NCBI RefSeq assembly: GCF_052324685.1
Contig: NC_135222.1
Location: 10,020,873 to 10,084,872, forward strand
DNA: 64,000 nt
Reading direction: 5' to 3'
DNA from: Brachyhypopomus gauderio
Lineage: Eukaryota > Chordata > Actinopteri > Gymnotiformes > Hypopomidae
Positions 1-32,800 of this stretch are shown in pieces. A program made the position numbers and the translations under genes. A model generated the notes under the pieces. That model was not told the origin of the DNA. It did not search any database and worked only from the letters and a program-made list of their open reading frames with translations. Each line of letters begins with the position of its first letter. The stretch's first letter is position 1.

Positions 1-1442
1 ACAAAAACCTGGGCACAGAGAACATGGGAATCGTTTGGTCCTTCATATGTTCTACATGGTCATGTGAAAACCAACGCATGCAAGTATTTACAATGCTGAG
101 CACAAAATACATTTTCCATTTCTTTTATCCTTTAAATAACTTATCAATTCTTTGTATCTGTAAGCATTTTTTCATGTTCTGTAAGACAAATTTTCTGCAT
201 TATGTATATTATCACGCTACAACAGAAATTAGCATTTTTGTCAGCATGTTTTACAGTGAAATGTAATATGAATTGAAACATATTACAATCCATGATAATA
301 TTAATAAAAGTATAAAAAGACAAAATCTTAGGAAAATCTTTGGATCTATTCAGCACTGCAATGTCCTTTCTGCCAGAAATTGCTGTGGGTTCCATGATAA
401 TAATAAAAAATATATAATAAAATAGGGAGACAATGGAAGGATGTTTCTGATAAAATAATATATTGAGCAATACTTGAACTTTTAAAGCCCTTGCTCCATC
501 TATACTACTGATCCAAGAGAAATAAACAAGAGTATGCAATGAAAGTTCTAGCAGGGAGAAGACATCAGCTGGGTGAAGGGCTCATAGCGGAAGTGCAGCA
601 GCTCACTGCTGACTGTCCTTCAAGTCCAATGATTATGTAGCACATTACCACTGTGCTGAAGAAGCCACTAGCATAAAAACATTGCATGCTGAAAGTTTGA
701 ATGAGAGACACTTCACAAATAATACTTAATTGCTAAAATAGATGTATTCATGTATGGGTAAAAACAGATTTATAAAAGAAGGTCACATTAGGTTAGGTGT
801 ACCTCAATTTGTAATTTTATTCATTTATTTTATTAATTTTATACCTGTCTAACTACCTAAGGATCAGTTCACATGCATCTGCTCTGCAGTCTGGACATGT
901 ATTCATATGCACATATCTGGAGTCCTTCACACAGCTTTAAATACATGCTGATGAAAGCTAGCGAGCTAGTTGCACAAGAATGGCACAGAAAAGGGACACA
1001 GATACAACATGTTACCTAACATTATTATATCTAGCTGTTGCAAGCTAACCAGCAATATGTTACTGCACTGAACTCAATTTTCAACATGTTTTCCCAATAC
1101 TATCTTTGACAGATGTGAGTACCAACTAGTCATATGTTATTTTTGCCAGTTATGATAATATTAGGTGTTTTTTAAACGTGAGGTAGTTGAATACAATGAG
1201 GAAAACAATGAGATGTGTTTCTCTCTTGGGGGGAGTGGTTTTGGAAGAAAGGCTGAAGGAAGGGTGTGGACTGGTTTGGTTCAACATTTTGCATTCACTA
1301 CTCCAGAACTGAACTAAAGTACAACAGTAAAGCCCTTAACCACAGTACAGTACTAAACTACAGGTCTAAAGTACACTACAATACTCAACTATGAAAACAA
1401 CGACACTGCTGCCCTTAAGTCTATCCACTCAGAACTTACCAT

Positions 1443-1523
1443 AACACACACACACACACACACACACACATGCACACACATGCACACACATGCACACACA
1501 CACACATGCACACATGCACACAT

Positions 1524-1602
<79 letters not shown>
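1443..1602. repeat. CA microsatellite with CACATG interruptions
   Basis: CA dinucleotide tract interrupted by scattered TG steps in the first half and nearly pure in the second. It lies in the presumed last FRMD5 intron. The long Cys-Val and His-Thr reading frames over it are artefacts of the repeat. Confidence 0.95.
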
Positions 1603-1604
<2 letters not shown>

Positions 1605-1639
1605 GTCAATTTAAGCATGGCGACAAGCCTGGGTATTAC

Positions 1640-1869
1640 CTTCAGGTCTGCCAGGTCGATCATACAGTGGTAGGCTGAGTGTGGACGCAGCCCCAGACGA
1701 ACTCCCCGGGTCCGGCAGGGAGGGGACCAGGGGCAGAGCACCCAGCACCTTTCCCAGCAGCCTGGGACCCAGAGTCAGCACACGTACCTTCACGTCCCGG
1801 TAACAGTGATTGATCATTCGAAGGTGAACATTCACCTTCGTCTTAATCCGGATCAGACACTTGACCATG
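1640..1869 (-). other. Unidentified exon-like open block
   Basis: On the minus strand a block of about 230 bases is bounded by an AG at 1870-1871 and a GTAATA donor-like site at 1634-1639. One frame is open throughout and reads SMVKCLIRIKTKVNVHLRMI followed by NHCYRDVK, after which another good donor-like GTACGTG occurs. GC content is clearly higher than in the flanks, which are microsatellites. The frame required by the preceding FRMD5 exon (phase 1) hits a stop, so it is not simply the next FRMD5 exon. I do not recognise the protein. It could be an exon of another gene, an alternative exon or chance. Confidence 0.25.
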
Positions 1870-1881
1870 CTGCTGGCACGA

Positions 1882-1884
<3 letters not shown>

Positions 1885-1920
<36 letters not shown>
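1885..1920. repeat. GT microsatellite
   Basis: About 18 GT units followed by degenerate GTGAGTGTGAGC-type repeats to about 1970. It abuts the exon-like block at 1640-1869 on its upstream side in minus orientation. Confidence 0.9.
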
Positions 1921-1924
<4 letters not shown>

Positions 1925-2917
1925 TGAGTGTGAGCGAGTGTGCGTGTGTGTACGTGAGTGTGAGTGAGTGTGAAAAAGAAGGCACTCAACTCAACCAATA
2001 CATGCAAGCACTCACTAACCTACTGCCACCTCCTTTCCCTAGTTCAAGTCATAGCAAAAGAACAAACTGAACCCACTTCACACATAAGCCCCACCCACTC
2101 CACACATAAGCCCCGCCCACTCGACACACAGCTTATTGTCACTTACACCATAATGACATACATGGACTCCTGAAAGACTCTATTTACAGGAGAAGTAATA
2201 ATAACCCTGTAGATAGTAACACAATAGGGAACAAAGTTTCTCACTCTCCACTGTGTGTGCATTTGTATGCATGACACTATGTCAGGGCAAGTGTGTGTGA
2301 TAGCAAAAGGAAGAAAGTGAGAATTGTAAAATTTGTTTGTTAGGAACTAATTTCTTAGCATTGTATAATCTGCACTATTCGATAGTAATACATAATGTGG
2401 ACATATTACAGAAAAACGATAAATTCCAAGCAGGTATAAAGGCTTTGAGTCTGTCAGACCCCATGAGCTTAAACAATTACTTCATTTGTTGCTGTCTCCC
2501 TGTCATGCGTACAGTATCAGTCCTTAGCTTCTGGCTGTTATTTGTATGGGGAAGTGTTTCCGTGCCTTAGGCCAACCGTAGCATGTTCAAAAAGAATTAA
2601 ATACAATTTTTAAATAGACTATAACAGAACAGTCATTCATGTGTGCACACTCAAACAGTGGTTGTTCTAGAGTGACAGGCACAGATGAATGGTGGGACAC
2701 TCACAAAGGAAGAGTTCTCAGATTACAAACAGAGGGGTGTAGAGGTTGGCCATTCCAGCTCATGGGTTTGTTTGGGATAAAGAATCACAAAGAAGGACTA
2801 CTCTCTTTTAAAAAGCGTGTAACACTACAAACAGAAAGAGAGAAATGATCTGATTTCCCTTGGAACTTCCCAGACAAAGGTTTGGTATTAAAAGTATAAA
2901 AATATACCTTTACCTTA

Positions 2918-22581
<19,664 letters not shown>

Positions 22582-24098
22582 GGCCAGTCAGTGGCGGCCG
22601 GCGAACGCGTTAAGCTGGTCGCGACATACCAACGGTGAAATATTAGTCTTCTCTTCGGTCAACCACCTGCGCGAAAGAAAGCGTTTGGAGGAGTAATGTC
22701 CTATCATAGTTATCCTCCGGAATGGACATTACGTCCTCCGCTGCCAGTTGAGTTGACGCGAACGCTGAGGAACCCTGGGACACTCAGCAGAACAGCAGGC
22801 TTTTCATATTAATTCACTGCGTTTCTGGAGAGGGCTAGGGCGCATTTTATGCATTGGAAGTCCAAACCATTGTTGATATTCACGACTGGCCCATCTTCGA
22901 CCATACGAATAACACATTTAGCGTAGTCTTATACACATGTTCGTTACGATTGGTCCTGAGAATCGAGTACTGTGTGAGAATGCAACACATAAATTCATGC
23001 GACTGATGAAAACACGTGTCCCACAGACATCGTCCCAGCTGTGTTCGGACCATTCTACCTAACAGTACCGTATGGATGTCATCCGCTCGCAAAATCACTG
23101 GCTTTCCCTGGGCTACACTAGATGGTGACTCATCAATACCCGCCTGCAGAAGATTAGGCACGTTTCTAAAAACGACATCTAGTAGTCGCTAGTGGCGCGT
23201 TATCTTTAAGATAACGAAGAATCAGGAGACAAACTGTAGATACCCGTGCTTCAGTGAACGTTTGTTGGTATATTTTACTATTTAAATATAACTCCATATG
23301 GCGGCAATATCCACTAATAAAGTGTCATAAGTATCATTATGAAAGTGAGATTTTTAAAAACGTATCACTAGGTATACAGAATTCAAATCAATGGATAATT
23401 GATTTTACGTACTGATATGTTTAGACGAATTTGCATTACACTTAGTTTAGGGTCATATAACGTGGGTAATGAAGCCAACACATACGTTAAGAACGGAAAC
23501 AAATTTTTAAAGAACTGTACACAGTACTTCTCAAAAGCTTCACAAAACATGAGTGTAATTGCACTTGTCTAAACTCATACTCGATAACACAAGTTACAAA
23601 GAGTGTTAACAAAATAAAGTCAGAAAGAAATGACAAGTAATTCTGAAAACCACCACCAGTTTTCTTTGGTTTACAGTGCACAGGGTCCAACATTAAAACA
23701 ATCTCTTCATAGCTCAGCAGTACACAAGGGATGTGGGGGGAGGAAATCAAATAACAAGACATGTATACAGCTCTAGTTGCTGACCAGCTGAAGCTGGGAT
23801 TCAGCTGAAAAAACTAAACAAACAATATAAAACAAAAGGTTGGTATTACTGCAAAAGGTTGGTATTAACCTTAATTACTGTACTCAACGGATCTTAATTA
23901 CTGTATCCAACAAATGTGGTAATCCAACAGATTAGTGCTTTGCAGATATGAAACATTGCAATGCCACGAGGTACAGGTATCTTGCTTCATGTAATTGACT
24001 ACATCATCATTGGTATTATAGGTTTAAACTGAGGCAGCTTCCAGTAAAAACGGGGCAGACTTAGCCAAGTGATTGCAATCTACGTGATAGTGGAAAGT
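22582..24098. other. FRMD5 upstream region and gap to TMED3
   Basis: The 200 bases before the FRMD5 start are CpG-rich, fitting a promoter and 5' UTR. A 19-base perfect palindrome lies at 23198-23216 (CGTTATCTT, T, AAGATAACG). The rest is AT-rich. The TMED3 3' UTR should lie in the right part. No other gene was recognised. Confidence 0.5.
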
Positions 24099-26131
24099 CT
24101 ATGTGCTGGTGGACACATTGGTTTTCTTCTCACTGAAGAAACTCTTGAGCATGAGAACTTGGCCAATGCTGACCATAAAGAGAATGATTGTCTCTCCAAC
24201 TGACCAGAAAGACACACGCTCATTTAGGTCTTCTGCCCTGAGTCGGTCCTGAGCCTCTCGAAGACGATACCATGTCTGAGAGTCAGCCACAACCTTCAGA
24301 ATCTCATGGATGGATAAGCAAGCAGACTCCATCTGTGGAAGGGAAAATAGGCCTTAGAGAGACATTTCGTTATTTATTAGCAGAGGACAAAAATAAATCC
24401 TACATCTGACAAAGAAGAGATACCCATGGTAAAACATTTTCATACAAGTAGAAGTCATCTATTTAAATACGTGAGTTACAGGATAAAAGTGAACAAATAT
24501 ACTTCTGGATCAAAAGTAAAATCCTGCGAGTTACACTTTTTGCTTTTTCTTATTTAATAAAATGTTATGGTGGACTCTGAGTGAGGGCAAGTGTGTGTGG
24601 CTGCAGACAGACCTCCACAATGCACCACCCTCCGCAGGTCTGACATTATTCTGATTGTTGTTGCAGATTTAGCTCTTTAGCTTCTCTCTATCTTCTGTTT
24701 GTATCAGCTGAAACAAAATCAGTTGGTTCTGTGGTGTGCTGTGGTGTGACTGCTCTAATCTGAAAGTGGATCATATTCTTTCAGATATTTTACAGAGACC
24801 AGATTAGTCCAACTGAGAGTAACGGGTGCTGATGTATTCTACAGAAAGCACTTGAGAGGGAAATAAGTTATTTTACTTTGAAAAGTAGCTGGGTAAAAGT
24901 CTTTAAAACTTTATTAAAGTTCAGATATTTGAAGTGAGCTCTTAAGTACACTTACTTAATTTCTCTCCACTACTGTGATTTACAAATTCATTTAATAGTT
25001 TACCTTCTCTTCAACAATTACAATAACTTCTTACTTTTCTTTGACTAACACAAGTTAACTAAATAAATCAATATGTGTTTGCAAGTGGTGTATGTTTTAC
25101 CTGGGTGAGCGCTGTTGCCTTGTTCATGTCTGGCAGTAACGAATTGTCTTCTCCAGCTCTGAAGTCTAAATACACAGTTTTATGAGAAAAAGTGGAGAAT
25201 TCATTGCTGAAGCAGACTTTGTAAACACCCTTCAGAGCAGTTGTATGACTGAAGCTGTCATACTGCTTCCTCCGTTCTTCATAAAGGACATTATTCATTG
25301 GGTCCGTCACAAAGCAGTCAACATCATAGTTGCCTCCAGCAATAACCTGCAATCCAACACAGATTTAAACCCAGTCACAAACATTGTTTTTACAAGGCTC
25401 AAAGAAAAGTCCAAGTCTTTCAAGGTTGCACATGTGACACCATCAACTGCACTCATTCTACATGCATAACTTGCATTTGTAGTGTTGCATTGCTGCTCTG
25501 CTTGGTTCTTCATATCCAGGATCTGCAATTCTGTCAATGTGAATTCATACATAAAAAACCTTGCCGTTCCCAGCCATAAAATCTGAACACTCTGAAAACA
25601 TTATCCAGGGGCAGTGTAGATTATATGCTGTGTCCCCTGATATCACTTAAGGTAATGAGAAGAGCCCATGTACATAATTCATGGAAGGGAAAACGTATCC
25701 TTTGAGATAGTGTAAATGCCTATAGACAAGGAAGGTTGTTTAACTATATTAAGTTAATATAACCAAGTTATTATGAGGTTGGTTTGAGGGAAAACTATTA
25801 CACAGTCTGCACAGTATTACTTGGTTAAAATTGCAAGTTTATGACAGCTGCAAAGTGACGAAGAATGCACATATCATTTCTGGTCTTGGGTTTAAAAAAA
25901 TAATTCTCACATTTTGGTTCAAAATTAAATAAATAAAAATTAACGTTGTTACTGCATATTAAAGCTTTAACCCACTGTTAACCTTACTTGAAAGTCGATA
26001 TCAAACTTGATTCCCTCTTCCAAGTCCTCGTAGAAACATTGTTTCTCGTTATCCGGTAATTCAAACGTTAGTTCAGTGGCACCGATCAAAGCTGTGTACA
26101 GTGTCACAATTAACAGTCCCGCGCGCCGCAT
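24099..26131 (-). CDS. tmed3: TMED3-type p24 family cargo receptor (3 exons)
   Basis: p24 proteins cycle between ER and Golgi in COPII and COPI vesicles and select cargo. Exons: 26131-25988, 25346-25101, 24332-24099, joined in phase 0, giving 207 residues (human TMED3 has 217). The order is: signal peptide in residues 1-19 ([19 protein letters not shown]), GOLD domain with the Cys of KQCFYED and the Cys of DVDCFV, the conserved [13 protein letters not shown], a coiled-coil stretch starting [10 protein letters not shown] with [19 protein letters not shown], a membrane helix ([19 protein letters not shown]), and the cytosolic tail [15 protein letters not shown]. The tail has the FF sorting signal and a dilysine-like KK. 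TMED7 is the closest alternative; [13 protein letters not shown] and LLPDM fit TMED3 better. The start is the only ATG ahead of the signal peptide. Confidence 0.9.
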
Positions 26132-26880
26132 GTTGCTTCAGGTGAGCAAAGACCAGTACCGGATTTTAAATCAAATATGAGGTAGCTTAATTAACTCTGA
26201 CAGTTCCAAAGAATATATAAATCTGTCAACCTTTACGTACACGAGAATAAAACACTGACGTGGCATGAGGACGAGGATATTTCCGGGTTATTTCACGTTA
26301 GAAGTTCAAATTAAAACTAAATTAGTGACTCACAATCAGCACGCTGGGGAGATGTTGATGGTGGTATATGCCCGTGGTATTATATAAATATATAATAATT
26401 ATAAAATATATAAATATATAATAATTATAATCCCCCCCCCCCCCAAAGTCATAATATCCTGTTTGTATATAGGAACAATAACAAAAACTGTTGGTTGCGG
26501 AATAAAGCTGGATATAGTTTTGGCAACTGCCGCTCCAGAGAAACTTTTAATCGTCGGTAATTGCCTGCTTTTTATGATTACAACATATATCTTCATAATT
26601 ATGCTATTTTGTCTCGGATGTTAAGCTTTTATTTTGGCGTATTTTACCAGTGAGGGGACGAACCCGGAAAATGCTTCATTCTTTATATTTTATCCCTGTC
26701 ACGTATTTCCAACTTTCGGTTATTATTAACGTGTTGCTGTAACGCAAGGATCAACATTATATGGGCTTAAAGTGTGTTTGCTAGTTTCATTCACACAATT
26801 TAACGGGAGAACATATGCTTCCTCCATAGGAATATATTGGTCATACTCGTTAGCTATCTAAAGGTAATACCTGGATTACA
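26132..26880. promoter_or_regulatory. Divergent promoter region of TMED3 and the retinol dehydrogenase gene
   Basis: The 749 bases separate two start codons pointing away from each other, so the promoters must share or abut this space. TGACGTGG at 26256-26263 matches the UPR element bound by XBP1/ATF6 and lies 125 bases upstream of the TMED3 start. The middle (26380-26431) is an AT-rich duplicated block followed by a poly-C run at 26432-26444. No TATA box is evident at a sensible position for either gene. Confidence 0.5.
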
Positions 26881-29800
26881 ATGTTGCAGGACTACGTGAA
26901 GACAGTGCAACAGTTCGTGGAAGAACATCACTTTGGGATCTCGTTTGCCCTTGTTGCAGGTAGCTTTTATTACAGTAACCAATTATTACATTCCATCAGT
27001 TATCTTAAAATATTGTACCAATAATATTTCTTTTATAGTGCTACTTAACTTTTATAATGTCTGAAAAAGATAAGATATAATTTACTTGCTAGTTTATGTG
27101 TATCTGAAGATTTTGGAGGAGTGACGAACTATTCCAGTCCCTGAATTCAGTTACAGGACACTAGTTGATGTGGTTAGTCTTCCATGTTATATGTAATAAA
27201 CATATAACATTGCTGATTTTTAGGCATCACATTATGCACCGATGCTGTTTGCGTTAAACAGATCTCATCTAGGGTGACCCAATTCACCAAACGTGGAGCA
27301 AAGGCTGTTCGTGTGGGACAATGTGGGAAACCTGCAAATAACAACTTATTTTAAATGTGCGTTTAAAATAGTTTGGTTCCCCAAAGGGTCGTGCTTTCCT
27401 CCATATCTCGTGCCGGTGACCTCATTTGTATTGTTTGTGTTGGTGGGCGCGCTCTTTACCTGTGTCTGCGTTCCCATTTGATTGACATGATCAAACAACC
27501 CGCCCTGGCCCTGATGACAGCTCTCACTTCACTGCTTCCCCCAACACAGCTAATTCATAAATGCCAGATTATAAAACACATTTCAAATGTGGAGTCTGAC
27601 TGTCAATAACAAAGTGGGACAGCGTCTCAATTTGCGGGACATGTGAAAAGTAATGAAAATGCTTGACACCTGGTCACCCTAATCTCATCTGACAAATACT
27701 TGGAAAAAAGCAGCCCCTTCAAGAATTTAAGGGTTATAAATTAAATTGACACACACCGTATTACTAAAAATTGTGTAATAAACCACAAATTCACTAGATA
27801 ATGTAATACTGCAATCACCTTTGTAACCTGGTAAGGTCCGGATCAGAAGCTTTGCATAACGTCTCACACAAACACTGGGTAAGTTAACAAAGATAGCTTT
27901 ATTTGATGTTGCAAATAAAGAGGGAGTCAGGCAACTGCGACAATCATTGGCCCGGAGCTGATTTTAAAAGACCTACACAATAAATTATGCACCCCAAAAT
28001 ACCCAACACACACTTTCACGTTTTAAATCACCACTTGAGGGAAATGCAACTACAAATAATTTATACCATTGCACTCTCTAAAAGGAACACCACACCACCT
28101 TAAACAAGGGGGCCACCCAAACAACTCAACCAGCCTACCAGCTAATTGCCATACCCCTATATTTCTAGCCACAAATAAAACACATTAATTAAATTAAAAC
28201 ACACTAATTAAAAGACCCCCCTCTTCCCCCTCTAACCATACAGTCCCCATCTAAACTATTTGATATCTCCTCTACAAATTCAGCCCCCCTCACTACATCA
28301 ACCCCTCCTGGAAGCTGGCTTCCCTGGGAGCCTTGGTGTCTTTCCTCTCCGAGACCTCCAATTCCAACTCCTGCAGAGACTCCACTCCAACAGGTCCAGG
28401 ACTGTCCCCCATAGACTCTCGCACAGGCTCCCCTATCACTTCACTGCATATATCAGACCTAACAGGGACCCCAGCCTGGTGGCTAGAGCACCTTTGCCTA
28501 GGAGGTAGCAACGATGATCCTGGATGTTCCTCTCTGGTTCTTAAAGGTTCTGGGAGAGGAGACAGATATGGCTAAAGGAGATTAAAGCGCAACACCTGTT
28601 CAGGTCCACCCTGCACTAGGGACCATTTATATAACACATCAGTGAGCCTCTCCAATACTCTATAGGGGCCATTAAAGCTCCTCTGCAGTGTAGCTTTATT
28701 CCCAAACCACACCAACTCGCCTTTAGGAAAATACTTTAAGGCTATATGCCTTAAACTCAAACGTCAGCTTCTGCCGGCTTGAAGTCCTGTGTCATCTCAA
28801 AGCGGAAACTACAGTAAAAAAATCTGCCAATTTGGAAACATATTTGTTAACAGAAGAATAACATATTTGTTAACCTTCTCCTCCTTCCAAATTAAGCATA
28901 ATGTCAACAGCTACAACATTTCCCTTCCAAACAACACTTTATATGGAGCAAACACAGTACTTGCATGCACACTACTTCGGTATGCCATCATGACATGGCA
29001 ACAGTGAATGCCAATTTGCCTGGTTAACTTCCACAAACAGAGACGACATTGCAAGTAGTGTGCAGTTAAAATGTTCCACCAAGCCATCTGACTGTGGATG
29101 GTATGGGGAAGTAAGCATTTTATGAATATCTGACACACCTCCTTGAACAACTGAGACTCAAAATGTCTACCTTGTTCTGTTCAAAAAGCCTATAATAAGA
29201 AGCCAACCCCACAATACTCCTGGCTTCAGTCTGATTCTTGGGCACAGGGCACTCACGTGTAGCTTCTACTTTAGCCGGATGTGGCTCAACTCCCTTTCCA
29301 GAAATCACATGGCCCAGGTAATGTACTAGGAAGGCAAACAGGGTTTGCCAACACTTGCAACGTTTCATATTTAAGTTGGCCTGACACAATTTACATAAAA
29401 CTTCAACTAAATGGGATAAATGCTCCACAAACAATAATATTCATAAGGCACGTATTCCACTATAACTCAGCTAGTACTACATTCATATGTCTCTAAAATG
29501 TACTTGTACTATTACAAAGCACAAAACTCAAAACATTAAACTCAAATGCCCCATATTGTGTAGTAAATGCAGCTTCATGTCTATCCTTTTGGGTCTATGT
29601 CTACTTGAAGTCCAATGTGGAAAACCAACAAGCCAAATGTGTCCAAATTCATTTTTATTAACTCCCAGTTGTTCTACCAAGGAATCAAAAGATCAACTGT
29701 TTTGCTTCCCACCAGCCTCATTGTTCAACTTTTCACCCCAGTATCTTCATTTATACCCCCCCCCCCCCAAACAACAGTTCAGCATCAGTGATATTAATAC

Positions 29801-32800
29801 AAACTAGAATGGCACCTCTTCTCACTTTACTTATAACCCAGGCCACCAAAACATCACAACGATTCATGAAGGAGGCAGATGGCTCCAACATATCTTCTAA
29901 CCCATTTCCTACTCCATTAACAGCCCCAGAAACAATATCCTCACTACGAGGAAGAACTGTTTTATATGACTGAACCCCAACAACAGGTGGGGGTTCCACA
30001 TCTGTGCAACTTAAAAAGGGCAAATTCGTTTCCCATAATGCAACATTGCTTCTCTGCAAAATCCAATACAACTCCATATTTTGCGAGAAAATCAAACCCC
30101 AGGAGAATATCTTGAGAAGGGATATCAGCCACCAACAACTCTATCACTACAGCTAAGGTATTAAATTGGGAGACTGTCTGCTATTGTCCCACAATTCCAA
30201 TATTCCCTTCATTAGCAGCAGCATGCCAGATCCTACGTTTCAGAATGATTAGAGATGGGAAACACCACTTGAGGCTTACTGTGACAAATCTCTAAACATG
30301 GAAACATGGACATGGGCTACTTTTCAGGTGTAATTACTCTTAGCTTCACCTGGAAGACCACAATAGATCTCATGTGCATGGCACAACTACAGTAGGGACA
30401 TAAACATAAGTTTAAGGGACTCATCCCAATTATTCACATTTACGGCTAACTCAAATTGTTTAGCCCAATCTGACCACTGAAAATTTCTCCTGGAAAAAAA
30501 AACAGGCCGAGCAACTTACAACAAACTTGAAACCCCATGTACCTGACCTACCTCTTCCTGTCTAACCCCTTCCCCTTGTTGCAGGTTGTTACCCTCAGCC
30601 ACAGACATCATAATAATTTTTATGAATTAAATGGAAGATCCCACTGCCCACAGTGTAATAAACCACAAGATAACATAATTCTCCGACCACCTTTTTAACC
30701 TGGTACGGTCCAGATCAGGGGCTTTGTGCAACCACTCGCACAAACACTGGGTAAGTTAACCAAGGTAGCTTTATTTAATGATACAAATACCATATTTTCT
30801 GGACTATAGAGCTAGGGCTGGGTATTGATTCAAATTCCAAGAATCGATCCAATTCCGGAGATTAAGAATCGATTTATTTCGATTTAATCCGATTTAATCC
30901 GATTTAATCGATTCGATCCGATTCGATCCAATCCGGGGTTTAGTGTTATTAAAAATGTATTTGAGCTGTTTCCTGACTGTGTACAGAAGCAACATGTTAA
31001 AACTAGTATTATATCGATATTAATCAGCAAATAGTTACTGGTAGTTGGTAGTTACTGATGGCTCGAAGACTGGTGAAAAGGGTAATCATAAATCTACCTT
31101 CAAGAAAGGTAATCCAGGACACCTTGAATTAAATTTAATGTGCATTCGCGCAGCGTCCTGTGCTCATCGTTGTTTGAGTCACACATGTTCTATGTAAAAG
31201 TTTTTTATGTGCGCTGTCTGCGCTTCGGTAAATGTAATAAACATAACGATTTGGAAAGTGCAAAGGATTCTGTCTTGTCTATAGAGATGGGCATGTTGAC
31301 GGCAAATAGACTGAGATACGTTATTGTTTGTTTGGTTGGTGTTTGTATGCGATGTTTTTGTTTTGTATTTTCTTATAAGTGGACAGTTTAGTTGGGCCCT
31401 TACATTACATTCACGTAGGGGAACCCTTTGTTAAAACACTAGTTTGGGGGCACGTGCCGTGTATGTATGTTATTGAGGTTAGGTTTGGTCAGGTAGGTTA
31501 GTGGTCTTATTTTTGTTTCTTTCCTTTGGCACGGTCCTCAGTCCACTTATAAGAAGTTTATTTGTTTGTCTGTTGTTCAACACAAAGTAAAACGTGGCAA
31601 TTGAAACCTTTGTGTCTGTGTCCTAGCTCTCGCAATTCACCTCCACCCCTCCGTGTCTTTCTTTGTTCTACCTACCTAGACAGGGGCGGGTCGTAACAAT
31701 GTTTCTATGCATAAATAATATCACCTGTAGCGTCATTATGCATATGCAAACGAGGGGAGTCGGAATTTGGCACAACACGTTGGTTTGAAAAAATTTCTCC
31801 ATCGTGCCTGCTGCTTGCATGTGCTAAATGAAATTGAGCACTTTCTTCTTTGATTTACAACTTTGACCTACCACCTGATTAACTTTCTGCTCCGCCCCTT
31901 GACGAGTGAAGAAAAATCTACAGAAAAGCCGCACCTTTGTATAAGCCGCATGGTTCAAATCACGGGGAAAAAAGTAGCGGCTTATAGTCCGGAAAATACG
32001 GTATAAAGAGGGAGTCAGACGATTGCCACAAGCATGATTTAAATGGACCCACCCAATAAATTACTATGCACCCCCCAAAAAATACCCAACACACAATCAC
32101 ATGTTGAGGGAACTGCAACTATCGCACTATATTACAACTGCACTCTAAAAGAGGCAAGGGGGCCACCCAAACCACTCAGACAGCCAGCTAATTGACCTAC
32201 CCCTAAATTCCTGGCCACCAATTAAAACACATAAAGCCATCACAAGACACTGTAAAATCTGCTTAGCTCGATTGCTGGCAAGACACTCCCCTGGGGTCTG
32301 AGCTTATGGTGTCATCCGACTCCTCTTGGAAATTGTTTTAGTTGAGACGGCGCTAAACAGCTTCCCTGTTGCAGTTTGGCAGTCCACTCAGAGACCCATC
32401 TAAACATAAAGCTGCACCATCCCGTCTAACTTTCTAAAGGAGGCAGTCGTTACTCCTCTCCTGGCACAGGACCAATTAAACCCCTTACTATCTGTCTTCG
32501 TCGCCGGCTACTCTATTCACAGCAAACAACACCCTTCCTCACCCTTTACACACCGCTCAGACTCTTACTCAGTTCCAAACGAGCGGTCCCCTCACTCTCT
32601 TTTATCAGGTTTGCACTCCTACCCTAATTCCCCACGGGTGTAGTCCCACACCGTCAAATAGAGGCCCCACCTCCACAATTCACAATAGTTTAAAGCATAC
32701 TGAGTCTGACTTACATTTTTTAGATGCTGAAAGATGCATCCAATCATCCTGAAAATAACAGAAATTGACTTGTTTTAACCACCTGTTTTACCTGCATATC

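Larger units (their letters stand above)
27774..32237 (-). mobile_element. Defective Ty3/gypsy LTR retrotransposon
   Basis: Two related LTRs (27774-28215 and 30653-32237, the latter enlarged by an insertion) bracket minus-strand relics in the order expected for Ty3/gypsy: a gag-like start near 30606, a protease piece with [17 protein letters not shown] at about 30115-30065, a reverse-transcriptase/RNase H joint with [20 protein letters not shown] at about 29340-29280, an integrase piece ([20 protein letters not shown], about 28990-28925), and the integrase end [21 protein letters not shown] polypurine tract sits at 28216-28233 directly before the 3' LTR. Multiple stops and frameshifts show it is inactive. 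It lies antisense in the dehydrogenase first intron. Confidence 0.85.

Noticed and set aside
1389-1678. Long Cys-Val and His-Thr open frames over CA tracts (also at 2785-3316, 4300-4582, 7616-7952 and 36410-36610)
   Set aside because: They are translations of dinucleotide repeats with no conserved domain.
22880-23161. 93-codon minus-strand frame upstream of FRMD5
   Set aside because: No recognised homology and no splice link to FRMD5.
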